The notes below the pieces were generated by a model. That model was not told the origin of the DNA and made no database searches. It saw nothing but the letters and a program-made list of their open reading frames with translations. From Opisthorchis felineus (lineage: Eukaryota > Platyhelminthes > Trematoda > Opisthorchiida > Opisthorchiidae), in NCBI GenBank assembly GCA_004794785.1, contig SJOL01002839.1, positions 104,838 to 168,837 on the forward strand: DNA of 64,000 nucleotides. The letters run 5' to 3'. Positions 45,340 to 57,100 of the stretch are shown here, piece after piece (position 1 is the stretch's first letter; each line of letters begins with the position of its first letter). The position numbers and the translations under genes were made by a program.

Positions 45340-46740
45340 CTATATACAAGATCATGGATCGACAGGTTCACAAAACCGAAAACCAGGTTGTCCCAAAGAA
45401 AACAAAACGCAGTCGAACGAGCACGAAGCTACTGTAAAGGATTTGGCGAATTCTAGGAAGAAAGAACCAACTATGTCCCCAAAAATAACTACAGGTGACA
45501 CAGAAGCCGAGCTGACATTCCGTAAAATGCGGAACCACTGTAAATCAGAAATCCGTTAATGGAACATGCGAACACAAACCACGATGCTGGACCTCGCACG
45601 GAAAAACAAAAATGTGCTATTTAAGTACGTTGGACACCACCGGAGAAATAACCGAACCACAGGAAAGGGATACCCATAAGTTACCCAATAGTGGTGTCCG
45701 AAGTCTACAGTGAGCACTATGCAGGCCTTTATTCTGCACCAGCGAACTCGTCACATCCAATCTCGTCAAGACTTAACTACGAACGACCTCCAACCAAGTT
45801 GATATTCGCGGGAAGGATATTCGTCCTCTGTTGCACGGGACGTTGAAGCGAGGCGATTTCCATCCAGTGAGCCTGAAGGGAACGTCACTCACACTGGGAA
45901 AGCATTCTTACCTGGTCCTTCTTCAGTCACTCGACGTAGGCAACCTTCCCTCTGCTCAGAAGGAAGCGATCGTCAAACCAATCTACAAACCGCTTATCCC
46001 CTGACAGCTGTGAACCTATTGGTCCCACTAACAATACACTGGGGGCTCCCTTCGAAAATGTTCTTCTCACTTCACAATGGAAAATCGGCATTTCTAGTTC
46101 TACGGGTGATCCAGGCCCCTGTTTTCCCGCATTACGTGCATGTTCTTCCACATAATATATGCAGCCTACGTCAGACAGATTTTTGAATATTACATTCAAG
46201 TTTTCTATTCAGGACGCAGGAAAAACATAACCCTAATGGAGCGTGACCAACAAGCTGCTATGAAAATTGCTGCCGTTTGTAATTCTTTTATCATGAAATT
46301 TCACTCGGGGTGTTTGAAAGCTTCTTGTGTGGTATCGTCGCCTCTGAGTGGACCTAATACTCACTACTCCCTGGTTGGACAGGGTTTGACTAACCATTTT
46401 TTCACCGTTGACTAAACTAGTACACGGCTGTGATACGAAAAACTTTCGAGCTCAGAGGACACTTTTTTTATTGGATATCAGTTTCTCATTCAGGATCGTT
46501 GGTGCGTGGAATAACGTTCTCACTACGGTTGCTTTTGCTGCACCTAGAACCCAGTGCAAGACACTTTTAGATGATTCTTTTATCTTAGTCTGCCCACTGA
46601 TAAGCTTACCGCCTGGTACTCAGTACTTAAAGAGCCGTGCCACGCCGTTTTTAACATTGCCTTCCGGGGTAATGAACAAATCCGACTCACGAAGCTTGGG
46701 GAGGGCGTTGATTCCGTGAAGAAAGTGAAGTTATCTTAAT
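45340..46740 (+). mobile_element. CR1-like LINE, 3' half, plus strand
   Basis: Starts in the region between endonuclease and RT (TEAELTFRKMRNHCKSEIR, then WNMRTQTTMLDLARKNKNVL), runs into the RT beginning (LPSAQKEAIVKPIYK near 46000), then after a large internal deletion (RT palm missing) continues with the RT C-terminal part: YVRQIFEYYIQVFYSG, QQAAMKI, LVGQGLTNHFFTVD, RIVGAWNN. It ends near 46740, where it meets the 3' end of the opposite CR1. Bases 45485-46020 form the left arm of the 536-bp inverted repeat. Confidence 0.7.
45485..46020 (+). repeat. 536-bp inverted repeat, left arm
   Basis: The reverse complement of 48486-49021 over the full 536 bp. Both arms have the same length and I saw no mismatch in the stretches compared. 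Identity stops sharply: at the outer ends AAAA versus AAGG, and at the inner ends GGTCCC versus AGTCTC. Confidence 0.9.
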
Positions 46741-48485
46741 ACTACTAATAATAATGTTTATTCACAACTGGTATGGTGGCATGCGTCGGGCATGATTATA
46801 TTGTTACAGTCAGAATAGAAGCATGGCTGGCGGGGTTTGTGGGTACAGGAGATTGCGCGGAAACGGGACTGTGTCATAAACAGTGGTTTATTTCCCAACT
46901 TGTAGGGAGCATGCTGATTGAGGCATGATAGTGTCGTTACAACCCGAACGTAGCAGGTAACAACATAACGGAGAGGAAGTTACAACCAACGAAGCATACC
47001 TGTCGTGCCTCAGTAACTGGTTCTGTTTGCGAGGCAAGAAATTGCTAGTTCGTCTTTGTACGTTCTATTGGCAGAAAGCCTGAAAAAAAAGCAAAAATAT
47101 GGTTCAACCGCCTTAGTTTATGCATTCTACGTGGTCTTCGGTTTACGTTGACAACTGTTGCACGTCATCCGTCGGCCTGCAACAATGAGCGATTTAATCC
47201 AAGTTCCATCGTTCATGTCTTCGATCTTATGTCAGTGTGGAGGTTACATGTAAGTTAGCAGAGATTGTTGGGGGGTCGGATTTTGAAGTTAGTATCCACA
47301 ACCGTAATGTACGGATCTTCAATGAAATTTACGTCCTTCCCGACGATTTCACGTATGAAAAAATAGTCACAAAATAACGACTGGGCTAAATATGGGTTGC
47401 TGACATCTGTGTCACCCCCTCATCCATTATCAAGGATTTTGCCTGATACGTACCGCCAACCACCTTTCTCAAAAGGCTAGACCTTTTCCGCAGTGGGGTG
47501 AGCCGTGTTTATTTTAGGCTGTCGGACGATTCTTATGGACACCATTAGTGATCAGGTTTCCTAGGGGCAACGATACATTGAGGAAAGTGTTCAAGAACCT
47601 CTGGATGCGTTTTAAAATCAACGGATTTGAGACCAGCAAGCATTTCCCTAGGACTGAGCTGGATATGTCCGAAGTTGGTTACATCATTCTTGCATACTGA
47701 TTAGATAATCTGGTTAGTATATTCAAGGAGCGGTCTGACTTAGGCCCCAATGAATACCTGGATGTCCATTAGGGTAATACGGGGGAACGTGCGCCGAATC
47801 ATCGTAGAGCGGTGAATGCCATTTGAGCCGATTATTCATGTTGACTGGAGGACATGTTTGATGAGATTCAGATACATAAATCCTTTTTGTGGTTCACTTT
47901 TGGAATGTGTTCTGGTGCATTCTTAACATGCATGACAAATGCGTTTACTTTTTCTCCTCTGGACAACATATGGACACACATTTCGTGATTCAGAGAAAGG
48001 GGCAGTCCATTGACTGATGCTTCACCGAGTGGGAGTTCACCCGGAGGGTACTATCTTTGGGAGAGTGAGATTAAAGTGCTCCGTAAGTACGTAACCACTA
48101 ACCTAAAACTCATATGGAAACTTGTTGACATCAGAAATAGTAGTCCAGAGGCGGTGCTCTAGAAATCCCCGTGATGATAGGTGCTGGAGAAGAAGAGTGT
48201 TTTACTTGAAAATAAATCTTCAATCCATTGGAGAATTTCTCAGTAAATCCAGTAAAGGTCGGGTTTGTGGAGCAGCAGAATGTGTGAATCTTGATCGAAT
48301 GGTCTTCAGAAGTCAAAAAATATGGCGTGTGAAATAAGTTCTTCATCCATCGGTCGGGTAGAGATGCCCAGAAGTACGGGCATTTTCGTAACGCAGGAGA
48401 AATAACTGATTTTTGGTCGTTAGGTGATTAAAAAGACCCGTTTCGGAATGCGTTCCATTAAACTGCGCTGTGTGCTATCGAGACT

Positions 48486-49021
48486 AATAGGTTCACAGCT
48501 GTCAGGGGATAAGCGGTTTGTAGATTGGTTTGACGATCGCTTCCTTCTGAGCAGAGGGAAGGTTGCCTACGTCGAGTGACTGAAGAAGGACCAGGTAAGA
48601 ATGCTTTCCCAGTGTGAGTGACGTTCCCTTCAGGCTCACTGGATGGAAATCGCCTCGCTTCAACGTCCCGTGCAACAGAGGACGAATATCCTTCCCGCGA
48701 ATATCAACTTGGTTGGAGGTCGTTCGTAGTTAAGTCTTGACGAGATTGGATGTGACGAGTTCGCTGGTGCAGAATAAAGGCCTGCATAGTGCTCACTGTA
48801 GACTTCGGACACCACTATTGGGTAACTTATGGGTATCCCTTTCCTGTGGTTCGGTTATTTCTCCGGTGGTGTCCAACGTACTTAAATAGCACATTTTTGT
48901 TTTTCCGTGCGAGGTCCAGCATCGTGGTTTGTGTTCGCATGTTCCATTAACGGATTTCTGATTTACAGTGGTTCCGCATTTTACGGAATGTCAGCTCGGC
49001 TTCTGTGTCACCTGTAGTTAT
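48486..49021 (-). repeat. 536-bp inverted repeat, right arm
   Basis: Partner of 45485-46020; spacer 2465 bp. The arm lies in the RT-proximal part of the minus-strand CR1 copy. Confidence 0.9.
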
Positions 49022-49239
49022 CCTTTAGAAAAATAGTTGTAACCGTTTTTCCAGAATACGGCAGATCCTTTGGGATTGCTTTGGTCCAATCAACTTCGCG
49101 CTAGTTTTTTAAGGGAAATTTTCATAGCGTCATGAGTTTTTGGGAGAAACATCCTGTATAACTCTCCGACCATTGTTGGTCCCAGCTTAAATTGTTCAAT
49201 TATCCTGGTCTTTTCTGGGAGGTCTGTACGGCAGAAGTT

Positions 49240-50137
49240 TCAAATCCACGCACGTTGTTCCGGAGTTCTAGCACGGTTGTAGTCGAAATCAAACGTAAGC
49301 ACACACTGGTCACGATGTCCCGCAGGAGCTTTACTTAACTTTTGATCAACCAAGTTTCTTTCTTTGGTGGTAACCAAATCTAACAGCAATAGTCGTCGGC
49401 TTGCTCGGTACCTGGTGGGTGCGATGACTTTTTGGGTCCAAGTGAGCCGCCGAACGACTCTGCTCGGCACCGATGCGGTGAGATTGCTTGGACCAGAACA
49501 CAAGGCTGCGTATTTTTCTTTGTGGGCTCCAGATGCCACTGTTGCTACTCGTGGGTTTTTCGTTTCTCTCTCTTGTGCAGGTGGCTGTCCACTTTTTTCC
49601 TCGGCGCTCTCTGTTTAAATTAAATATTTCCTTTTTCTTTTGCCGGGTGAGGTCTGGTATTGTGTGCTGTTTTTGTATGCACCGTCGGCGGGTTCTGACT
49701 TACATCGCTTCCGCATCTTACGAAATGCCAGCCCACCTTCTGTGTATTGGTGGAAAATTATGACCCCATTACCAGAAGACGCCGAATCCTCCTGAGTTTG
49801 ACTGCGCTCTGCTCCCTTTGGAACAAGCACTGCTTCAGTTTTGTGAATATTATGGGGTTTGAATCCACAGTGCATCACAAAAGGGTGCGAGTTGTTTCGG
49901 AGAGGACAATGGATGTAGACAGAGTCATATGCGTGTACAGGGCAACCCACCCCCTGCATTTTGAGTCAGCTTAAAAAATGGAGCAGCATCAGCGACTTCT
50001 GGTGTGAGCCAGACTGCTCTAAGTGCAATTATGGACAGCTGCTTCAAGTAAGCCGACTGTTGAATATCGCGAAGTTTGTTGAAAAGACTGAGACAGTTTG
50101 TGCGCAAGCACTTTTGCACTATCCCTGCTGCATCCAA
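49240..50137 (-). pseudogene. CR1 endonuclease domain remnant
   Basis: Frames 50137-49925, 49959-49615 and 49539-49240 together carry the apurinic-type endonuclease of a CR1 LINE: CLSLFNKLRDIQQSAYLKQL, SIIALRAVWLTPEVAD (a Thr-Glu is expected before VWLTPE), GGGLP, then LLLLDLVTTKERNLVD and GHRDQCVLTFDFDYNRARTP (an SDH motif is expected; here RDQ). The catalytic His of SDH is replaced, so the domain is inactive. The 213-aa plus-strand frame across 49961-50602 is antisense to this element. Confidence 0.7.
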
Positions 50138-51259
50138 AGGTATTGTAATGATGGTTATTGTAATGTAGGGAGCAGAGCGATGTTCTATAAGATATGGCTG
50201 AAGATTTATTGGTACTACGCCGGGTATGAGTCCAAGTCCTCAAAGGGGCCACTGCGGAGTACTTGTCCGTTTCCTCGCCGTGTGATTCCGAAGCTTGCTG
50301 TTTTCTGCAAGGTAATTTACCCCTCAGAGCCCGGTTTGCACAGGCCCGTTTTCTTTGTGGAACGTAGTTTTTCCCTCGTGGACAAAATTTTTTTATGGCT
50401 GCAGCTTGTAGCTCTCGCACTGCGAAAGTTTGTACGCCTAGATTACCTGTTGTTTAAGAATCCGGATGAAACACGTCTCCATTTGATTTCTTGGGTTTTC
50501 GGGTTTTCTCCGTGTGCCCCAGTTGAATGGCTTGTGCGCTGGATGGCATCATTAAGGGGTGTTCCTTTTGGTGGCACACCCAAGAGACTCGTTTCCGCGT
50601 AGGACAGCACATTGAATGAAGCAAGCAGCTTATCAATGAAGCAAGGTTTACGTGGCTTATTTGATCGCGGCCGCTTTCCTTTTGTGTTTCTGTCGTCCGC
50701 GATCAGCATGACCAACTTGGTGTAAGTAAAATTTCATGATGCAGCGTTGTCAGATTCGTGGCTTCGAAATTCAGGGTCATGTTTGGCGACCGGCTCTGCT
50801 AACAGACAGTCTTGACGGAGTAGAGCTGAAGGCTGATAGCCTCGCGTTTTCAGTGGTTGTGAGGCTCTCGCAGCAGTCCTTGAAGTCGAGGTCTACGCTC
50901 GCAGCTGATCTGCTCATACGCTTCTTTACTTGGTTCTGCACGGCTGACCCAATCCTGTTTAGACCTTTTGATTTCGGTGCAAAATTTCCCGCTGCACCTT
51001 TAACGTAGGCTAGAGAGATAATTTACCATGATTCCACATGTGTTGGACGCTCCGTCGTTGAAAGGCTTGCTTCACGCCGAGCGTCATTGTTGTTGGTAGT
51101 TGAATGGTCTACGACGGTTGAGTGAAAGCTGCAATCTGGGATCGCGGCAGATTGCAACCGCGCATTTTTGACAGCACAAAATTTCGTAACTACCAACGGG
51201 CCGGTCAAAGCTTTGGAATTGGCTGATTTCGTTGTTAAGCGGAAGCTTGTTTTGAGCCT

Positions 51260-53278
51260 CCCCTCTAGTTTTCGAACCTCTTGGGTGTAATTTTTGGATA
51301 TGCGCTTAATTTATAGGAAGGTTTGTTGCGTACTCACGCCCCGCTCTAAGGTCCACTGTACGGCACTTGGGCAGATAAGAATGGCTTAAAGCCCAGTTGT
51401 TCGCTCGCTTGAATTTTCGAGTAACCATTAGGATTAAAGTGATGCATATTTATAGTTTGTTACGACACCACCAAAGAGTTCTTTTGCCAGTTTTCTTGCT
51501 TGGCCTGGGAAACTACTCTCAGATGACCGGACTGGGCTTCATCATGTGGCTGCCCGCTAGAGATGCTGTGGCCGTCCAGAGTGCCGCGTCAGAGAGCTGA
51601 ATCATTTTCTTAACGAAAAAGAGCCAGGAATGGAAAGCGCCATCTGCTGGTTTAGAGAGAGAGTTTGCAGCCGACGTTCGCCCAGGCAGCTGCGTTCCCA
51701 ATGCAAGCATCTTAAAATGCCAATGAAAGATGCACCGGTTCTTACTCGAGTGTCACGATTGAAATAGAAGGTCCGCACTGACCTCTTCTACTTAGAAGTA
51801 GGGATTTGACTTCATTATCGACAAGTGGCTTGTTATTTAAGGAAAACATAACACCTGTATGTTAGAGGCAGTTGGCGCAGATAAAGAGACCAAGAGAGTT
51901 GGACGCTCGGCCTGTCTAGTCATCTTGCAACCAAGCACACTTGAGATGAAAGTAAGTTTGGCAAATGTGACACTGCATTCCACGGCTTACATTCGATACA
52001 ATTCCAGTCTGTCCAAATCCGTTGCAGTCCACGAATGTTTTTAGCGAAGAGAAGGCTGTAATGATCTAGCGCATGATTTATACTGGTGGGTGCACCGCAG
52101 AAATGGATGGCAGTCAGACAGAGGTTTTCTTGCAAATGTTATATTGGAGTAAAAAATTCAACCAAAGGACGCGAGTTAACTCCACATGATTAAAACAGTG
52201 ACGGGATTCGTTCACATATTTGCACGGTCAAAAAACGTAACCAGTTTTCAACGTACCACCGGTGAACACGTACGACTGATGTTGATCATCAGAGTTATAA
52301 AGACTTCTCCGAACTCCCAGGCCACAAACTACCGCTCTTAATACAACGGTGTTTCAGTTTTCAGTAACGTGTTGCAGGTAATCAACCCCTCGTTGTTAAC
52401 CATCTGTCAAAAACAGTCGGTGGTTTAAATTTTAGCCACAGTATAGATGTACACAAGATTTCAGAGGCAACTGTAAAATATCTCTGCCCTCCTTGGTGAA
52501 ACTGGATTTGGCAAGAGATGCTTTCCTTACTTTCTGCTGTCAGAATGCGTGCTCAACATTCCAGGTTTGTCTGGTTCGCTTAATATCGCCCTATTTTAAA
52601 GTTCACACACAACGATGGCGGTAATGCCACCCGTAACATAAAATGCCGTGGCTGTCTTTTGCTGGCTTTGCGTGTAAATACAAAATTTGCTTCGATGTGA
52701 TCATTTGGTGCCCTTTTGGAACCTTGATGGAAGAAGACTGCGCAGTGACCACTTATTTAACGAAGATGATGATGATATTTCCCTTAACTGATGGGTGACA
52801 AAACCGGTGACAAAGGACAGTTACAGCGGCAGTCAGAGGAAGAGCACAAAACTTGCCGGTTGTGGGCGCCTAAAAACGCTGACAAATGTAGATATGTAAA
52901 AATAAGAAAGTTTAAGTAAAAATTAGGATGAGTCTGACGTGGCAGGCCCAATTTTTACAACCTGAGAGTGCGGTGGGCACCGGAGCAAAGGCGAACGTGA
53001 AATATAAACGATACAACTAGGTGATGGAAGGATGCAGCCACGGAGCGGAAAATGGACAGTGATACATATATATATATATATATATATATTAATGCACATT
53101 ATCCCATCTGATGTCTCCTCAAACTCACCATGCTTTGCTAACCTCATCCCATTCCCTTGTCTTCCCAAGCTTAGAACTCCGACCATAGCAGGCATGGATG
53201 ACCTGGTTGGCTGTTATTCACTCCACCTGGCCTATGAATCTACACCCACAGGGATCCCCAACTGGACCGAAAAAAACC
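51260..53278. other. Unassigned sequence up to the assembly gap
   Basis: No supported gene. It includes a TA run at about 53066-53089 and a small GATGATGATGAT run near 52766. Frames at 51859-52135 on both strands have no recognisable motif. Confidence 0.5.
53066..53089 (+). repeat. (TA)n microsatellite
   Basis: About 12 TA units shortly before the assembly gap. Open frames that cross the gap on either strand are artefacts. Confidence 0.85.
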
Positions 53279-53799
53279 NNNNNNNNNNNNNNNNNNNNNN
53301 NNNNNNNNNNNNNNNNNNNNNNNNNNNNNNNNNNNNNNNNNNNNNNNNNNNNNNNNNNNNNNNNNNNNNNNNNNNNNNNNNNNNNNNNNNNNNNNNNNNN
53401 NNNNNNNNNNNNNNNNNNNNNNNNNNNNNNNNNNNNNNNNNNNNNNNNNNNNNNNNNNNNNNNNNNNNNNNNNNNNNNNNNNNNNNNNNNNNNNNNNNNN
53501 NNNNNNNNNNNNNNNNNNNNNNNNNNNNNNNNNNNNNNNNNNNNNNNNNNNNNNNNNNNNNNNNNNNNNNNNNNNNNNNNNNNNNNNNNNNNNNNNNNNN
53601 NNNNNNNNNNNNNNNNNNNNNNNNNNNNNNNNNNNNNNNNNNNNNNNNNNNNNNNNNNNNNNNNNNNNNNNNNNNNNNNNNNNNNNNNNNNNNNNNNNNN
53701 NNNNNNNNNNNNNNNNNNNNNNNNNNNNNNNNNNNNNNNNNNNNNNNNNNNNNNNNNNNNNNNNNNNNNNNNNNNNNNNNNNNNNNNNNNNNNNNNNNN
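53279..53799. other. Assembly gap (521 N)
   Basis: A run of unknown bases. The right flank is a CR1 3' end, so the gap probably hides more of that LINE. Confidence 0.99.
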
Positions 53800-54178
53800 T
53801 CTGCTGCTTCACCAGATCTGATGTTCTGGTTCCTCATTTTCAACCATTTACACTCTTCTTGTCATGTGTCAAACAGGAAGCCTCTTGTTTTGCCCTCCCT
53901 CGCTTTGTTTTTGCTCGCCACCTTCAAATCCTACCGACCTGACCTTGCTCGATGTTCTCTCCAAAAAAGCATAGTAACTGTGCCTCCCTGCCCGTGCCGG
54001 TTTAGTGATGACCACGTCTACATCGGATAACGCCCCCCGCCTTTGACAATGTCCCTTTTCCCAAAACCGCTGTACCTACAATCTCCGCCAGTCATGCCTT
54101 TATTCGGACTGTAACTTGATGATCATGCCTGACGGCATGCCGTCCACAAGTTGGGAATAAACATTATTAATATTATAA
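53800..54178 (+). mobile_element. CR1-like LINE 3' end, copy 1
   Basis: From about 53870 it aligns with 60118-60435 (AGGAAGCCTCTTG, CGCCAC.TTCAAATC, ATCGGATAA). It ends with a shared CR1 3' UTR: CTGTAAC, ATCATGCCTGA, GTTGGGAATAAACA and an ATTATTAATATT-type terminus. The same 3' UTR, reversed, lies at 46742-46870. Confidence 0.7.
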
Positions 54179-54179
54179 A

Positions 54180-57100
54180 ATAGTATTAGGGAGGCATGTT
54201 AAAGATGTGGCTTTTTAGTCTTCAACTGAAGGTGATAAACGCTGTATAATTAAGGTGCGTCTAAGTAGCTGGGGTATTTGTCTAATCCACGAATAGTGCA
54301 ATTAAGTTGACGTGCCGCAGTCAAACAATGCAGAGGACAAATTGGACTTCTGTAAATGTGGGCGAAGTCGACGACAATTTAAGTCCCAAGTTTTGCGAAG
54401 TGTAAAACGTCTTTCGTCATAGCTAATGAAAAGGGCAAAATTCTGGTACTGCGTAAAACTAGATGGCCACTTTGCAAACAGCGAGCAGACTCGTGCAAAA
54501 CAACAATACGGTGCACCGAATTACCCTTTAATTTTGAGTTGAAGCACAGATTGAGCGGATCCAAGCGGTTTTGTGTGCGCAAAAACAGGTATAGCGGGAA
54601 GATGCGTAAAGTGCAAACAGACCATTAGGTTGGATATGTCAGTCGCGGTAATGCAGTTGCGACCCATAGTTTGATTTGTGAACAGCTTCCTAAACGGAGG
54701 AGGTGGTTGGGGTACTTGGGCTTATCGCTGCCGTTTGGAGGTTTTGGAATTAGTCCAGAAATTGTAGAAAGGTAAGACAGCGCAAGGAGCGAGGATGTTT
54801 TAGAGTCCACTGTGGGCTGAGTTTGGTTGGTAAGCGGAGCTACTGTCATTCAGGTGAAGCAGAAAGACAGTCACAGCCAGAATCTGTGCTCCGAAATACA
54901 AACAATGAAAAAGCGGTAGCACAATTTGCTAGAATTAGCACCTATATTTTGGCCTAGAATAGCAAGCAACGAAGGTTACGTAGGTGAGTGGATGAGGTAT
55001 CAAAGCAAAAGTACCATATTTCAAAAACATGTAGGAGGAATGATGCCTTTCCTGGCACTTTAAAGAACATTATTCATTTGGGTGCCGTGAGAGGAGTGAC
55101 GAGCTTTCATAATGAGTGGTTACGCCCACATGTTAACATGACGATCTGGCAATAGTAAAGTTTTGCGTCGCCTAAGTCGTCATGTTGCCTCGTGAGGAAA
55201 AGCGTGGAGAAAACTATGACAGGTGAGTAGATGCGGCCAAACGGTGTAGTTTTAAAGAAATGGCCCTCACATTTGGCCCAAAAGGACGGGCATTGACCAA
55301 GAAGCAGCTGAAATAATTCCGTCATAAAGGGGGGCGTGCTGAGTCATGGAAGATGCTCAATAAGATACTGTGAATGTCTACAGAACGATTTGTTTTCACC
55401 CATTGGTAAGTCGGCGGTGGCAGCGACAACCGCCGATTTCATTCTTCTAGTTGGTTCGCTGTATGTAGAGACTAGCCAAAGAACCCCGACACAGAGTGAA
55501 TCACTCATAATTTCGGAGGAGTGGTGGGCGCATGCAACACACGGTTTCAGGATGTCCCGGGGACATTCGCACAGGAAGTACCACAAGATTTTCTTATCCT
55601 CTTGCGTGCTATTGAATTTGCGGGATGGCAAAAAGTCAAACAGTTTTATCCCTGGCCTATGCAGTAATGACTTACGGCTACCAGATATTTTATCAGGTAG
55701 TGGAACTGGCAGACTGGGGGTTAAACTATGTAACAACCAAAAGCGACCGATTTTCTTGCACGAGGGCTACGGGTAAGTGGAACCGGTCGGAAAGCTTCCA
55801 CATATGTACACGCAGATGTAACCCAAAGCGAAATGTTTGAACTGATTGGAACCACCAATTTTACACTTCTATGTTCGGTTGAGCGCTTAAGTCTGGCTGC
55901 ATACCCGGGGGAAAAATAAGGTGAGTGTGCGCGTCGAAACCGCCTGGAGGAAGCTAAACTGGAACAAAAATAAAACCGCTTAGGTTGCGGCGCGAACGTG
56001 GGCACCAAAAACCTCCGCTCCCGAAAGAGCCTGTCCAAAAGCGACGACGAAGTGTCCCAATCAATGAATCTCAACATCTCTGAGGTTCTGCTTTTCGCTG
56101 CAGTCGGTAATGGGTATTCGATGTCACCTTCGCAAGGTAAGCATAATATAACATCCGCGGTCGAGCCGAGAATCCAAGCGTGGCACAAATTGGTCAATAT
56201 TCACCACAAATTTGCTGAAAGAGACTTTTCTCCCGAAGAACCGGCCACATAAGGAGCACTTCCGCAGCAGAATTAGTGAATTTTGTAATGTGCAATGGTT
56301 TTTCATGAACCAGAATTTTTGGCGAGCAAATCTCTACTGGTACAACACTTCAACTGACGTCCTGGTGTAGGGTTTGGCGGCGGAACTACCAACAACTAAA
56401 TCCTCGATGGTTCTCTAGAATAATCAGCCTCCAAAATGACGTCCGTGTACCTCATCAAGGTGACCCAAATCTGTCTTTGAGTAAGTATTCTTCAAAGAAC
56501 TTCGTAATACGCATTGAATGTGCACACAGTGCATACGCTACCTTCTTGCGTAACTGAATGTGATTGAATTTCACAAGTGCACCTCACTCAGGATTTGCCC
56601 AAAGTTCTTTAAATAAAATCCCGCAGAACCTTTGATGACACGTCTAGCGTTTTATAGAGGGGAGTAACCTGCACTCCTTCACGAAAAGAACCCACCCACG
56701 TAATGGACATCCGTACTGGGGGGCTTATATCGCTGAAATTCTCAACATGTTTACTCTTGAAGTCATCCGTGTGTCTTAAGGGCGTTATCGCAACGAATGA
56801 GACCCCCTTACTATCTCCATATTCTCAGCCTTTTACGCCAGAGTTGTTAAGCCAATTATTCTGCAAGATGTCCCTGCTCATTCTATCGCTACCTTACAGG
56901 TGAAAGCTTACTGCACTTCGGAAATCCTGATACACGAGCAAAGTACAATAACCCAGCTGACTGCGACTTCACCCTCACACCAACCACTCACTTTGGGTGG
57001 TTCCGCAGCCTATGCAGCGACATGCAGGTAATGCGACATGCCTCGGTTTATAAGCTGTGATATTTTGTTCAGTTGGTTACCCTTAAGTGGATGAATCTGT

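Larger units (their letters stand above)
46742..51260 (-). mobile_element. CR1-like LINE, nearly full length, minus strand, inactive
   Basis: Minus-strand order from 51260: a basic, Ser/Thr-rich presumptive ORF1 tail (51208 to about 50690); endonuclease with SLFNKLRDIQQSAYLKQLSI, VWLTPEVADA, GFKPHNIHKTEAV, then LLLLDLVTTKERNLVDQKLS and HRDQCVLTFDF; the RT-proximal linker (49021-48486, right arm of the inverted repeat); a palm remnant YFQVKHSSSPAPIITGISRA (about 48250-48190); an RT C-terminal remnant (47890-47560) matching 61960-62300; and a 3' UTR ending in a TAATAATGTTTATTC-type terminus at 46742. Many stops and frameshifts. Confidence 0.75.

Noticed and set aside
49961..50602. 213-aa plus-strand open frame
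   Set aside because: It is antisense to a recognisable CR1 endonuclease region and has no motif of its own.
53032..54030. 332-aa and about 200-aa open frames over the gap
   Set aside because: They consist mostly of the unknown bases at 53279-53799, and real sequence on both sides has no domain.
55336..56197. Overlapping 146-158 aa frames on both strands
   Set aside because: No domain, no splice support, and the two strands are equally open, which is expected by chance in this composition.
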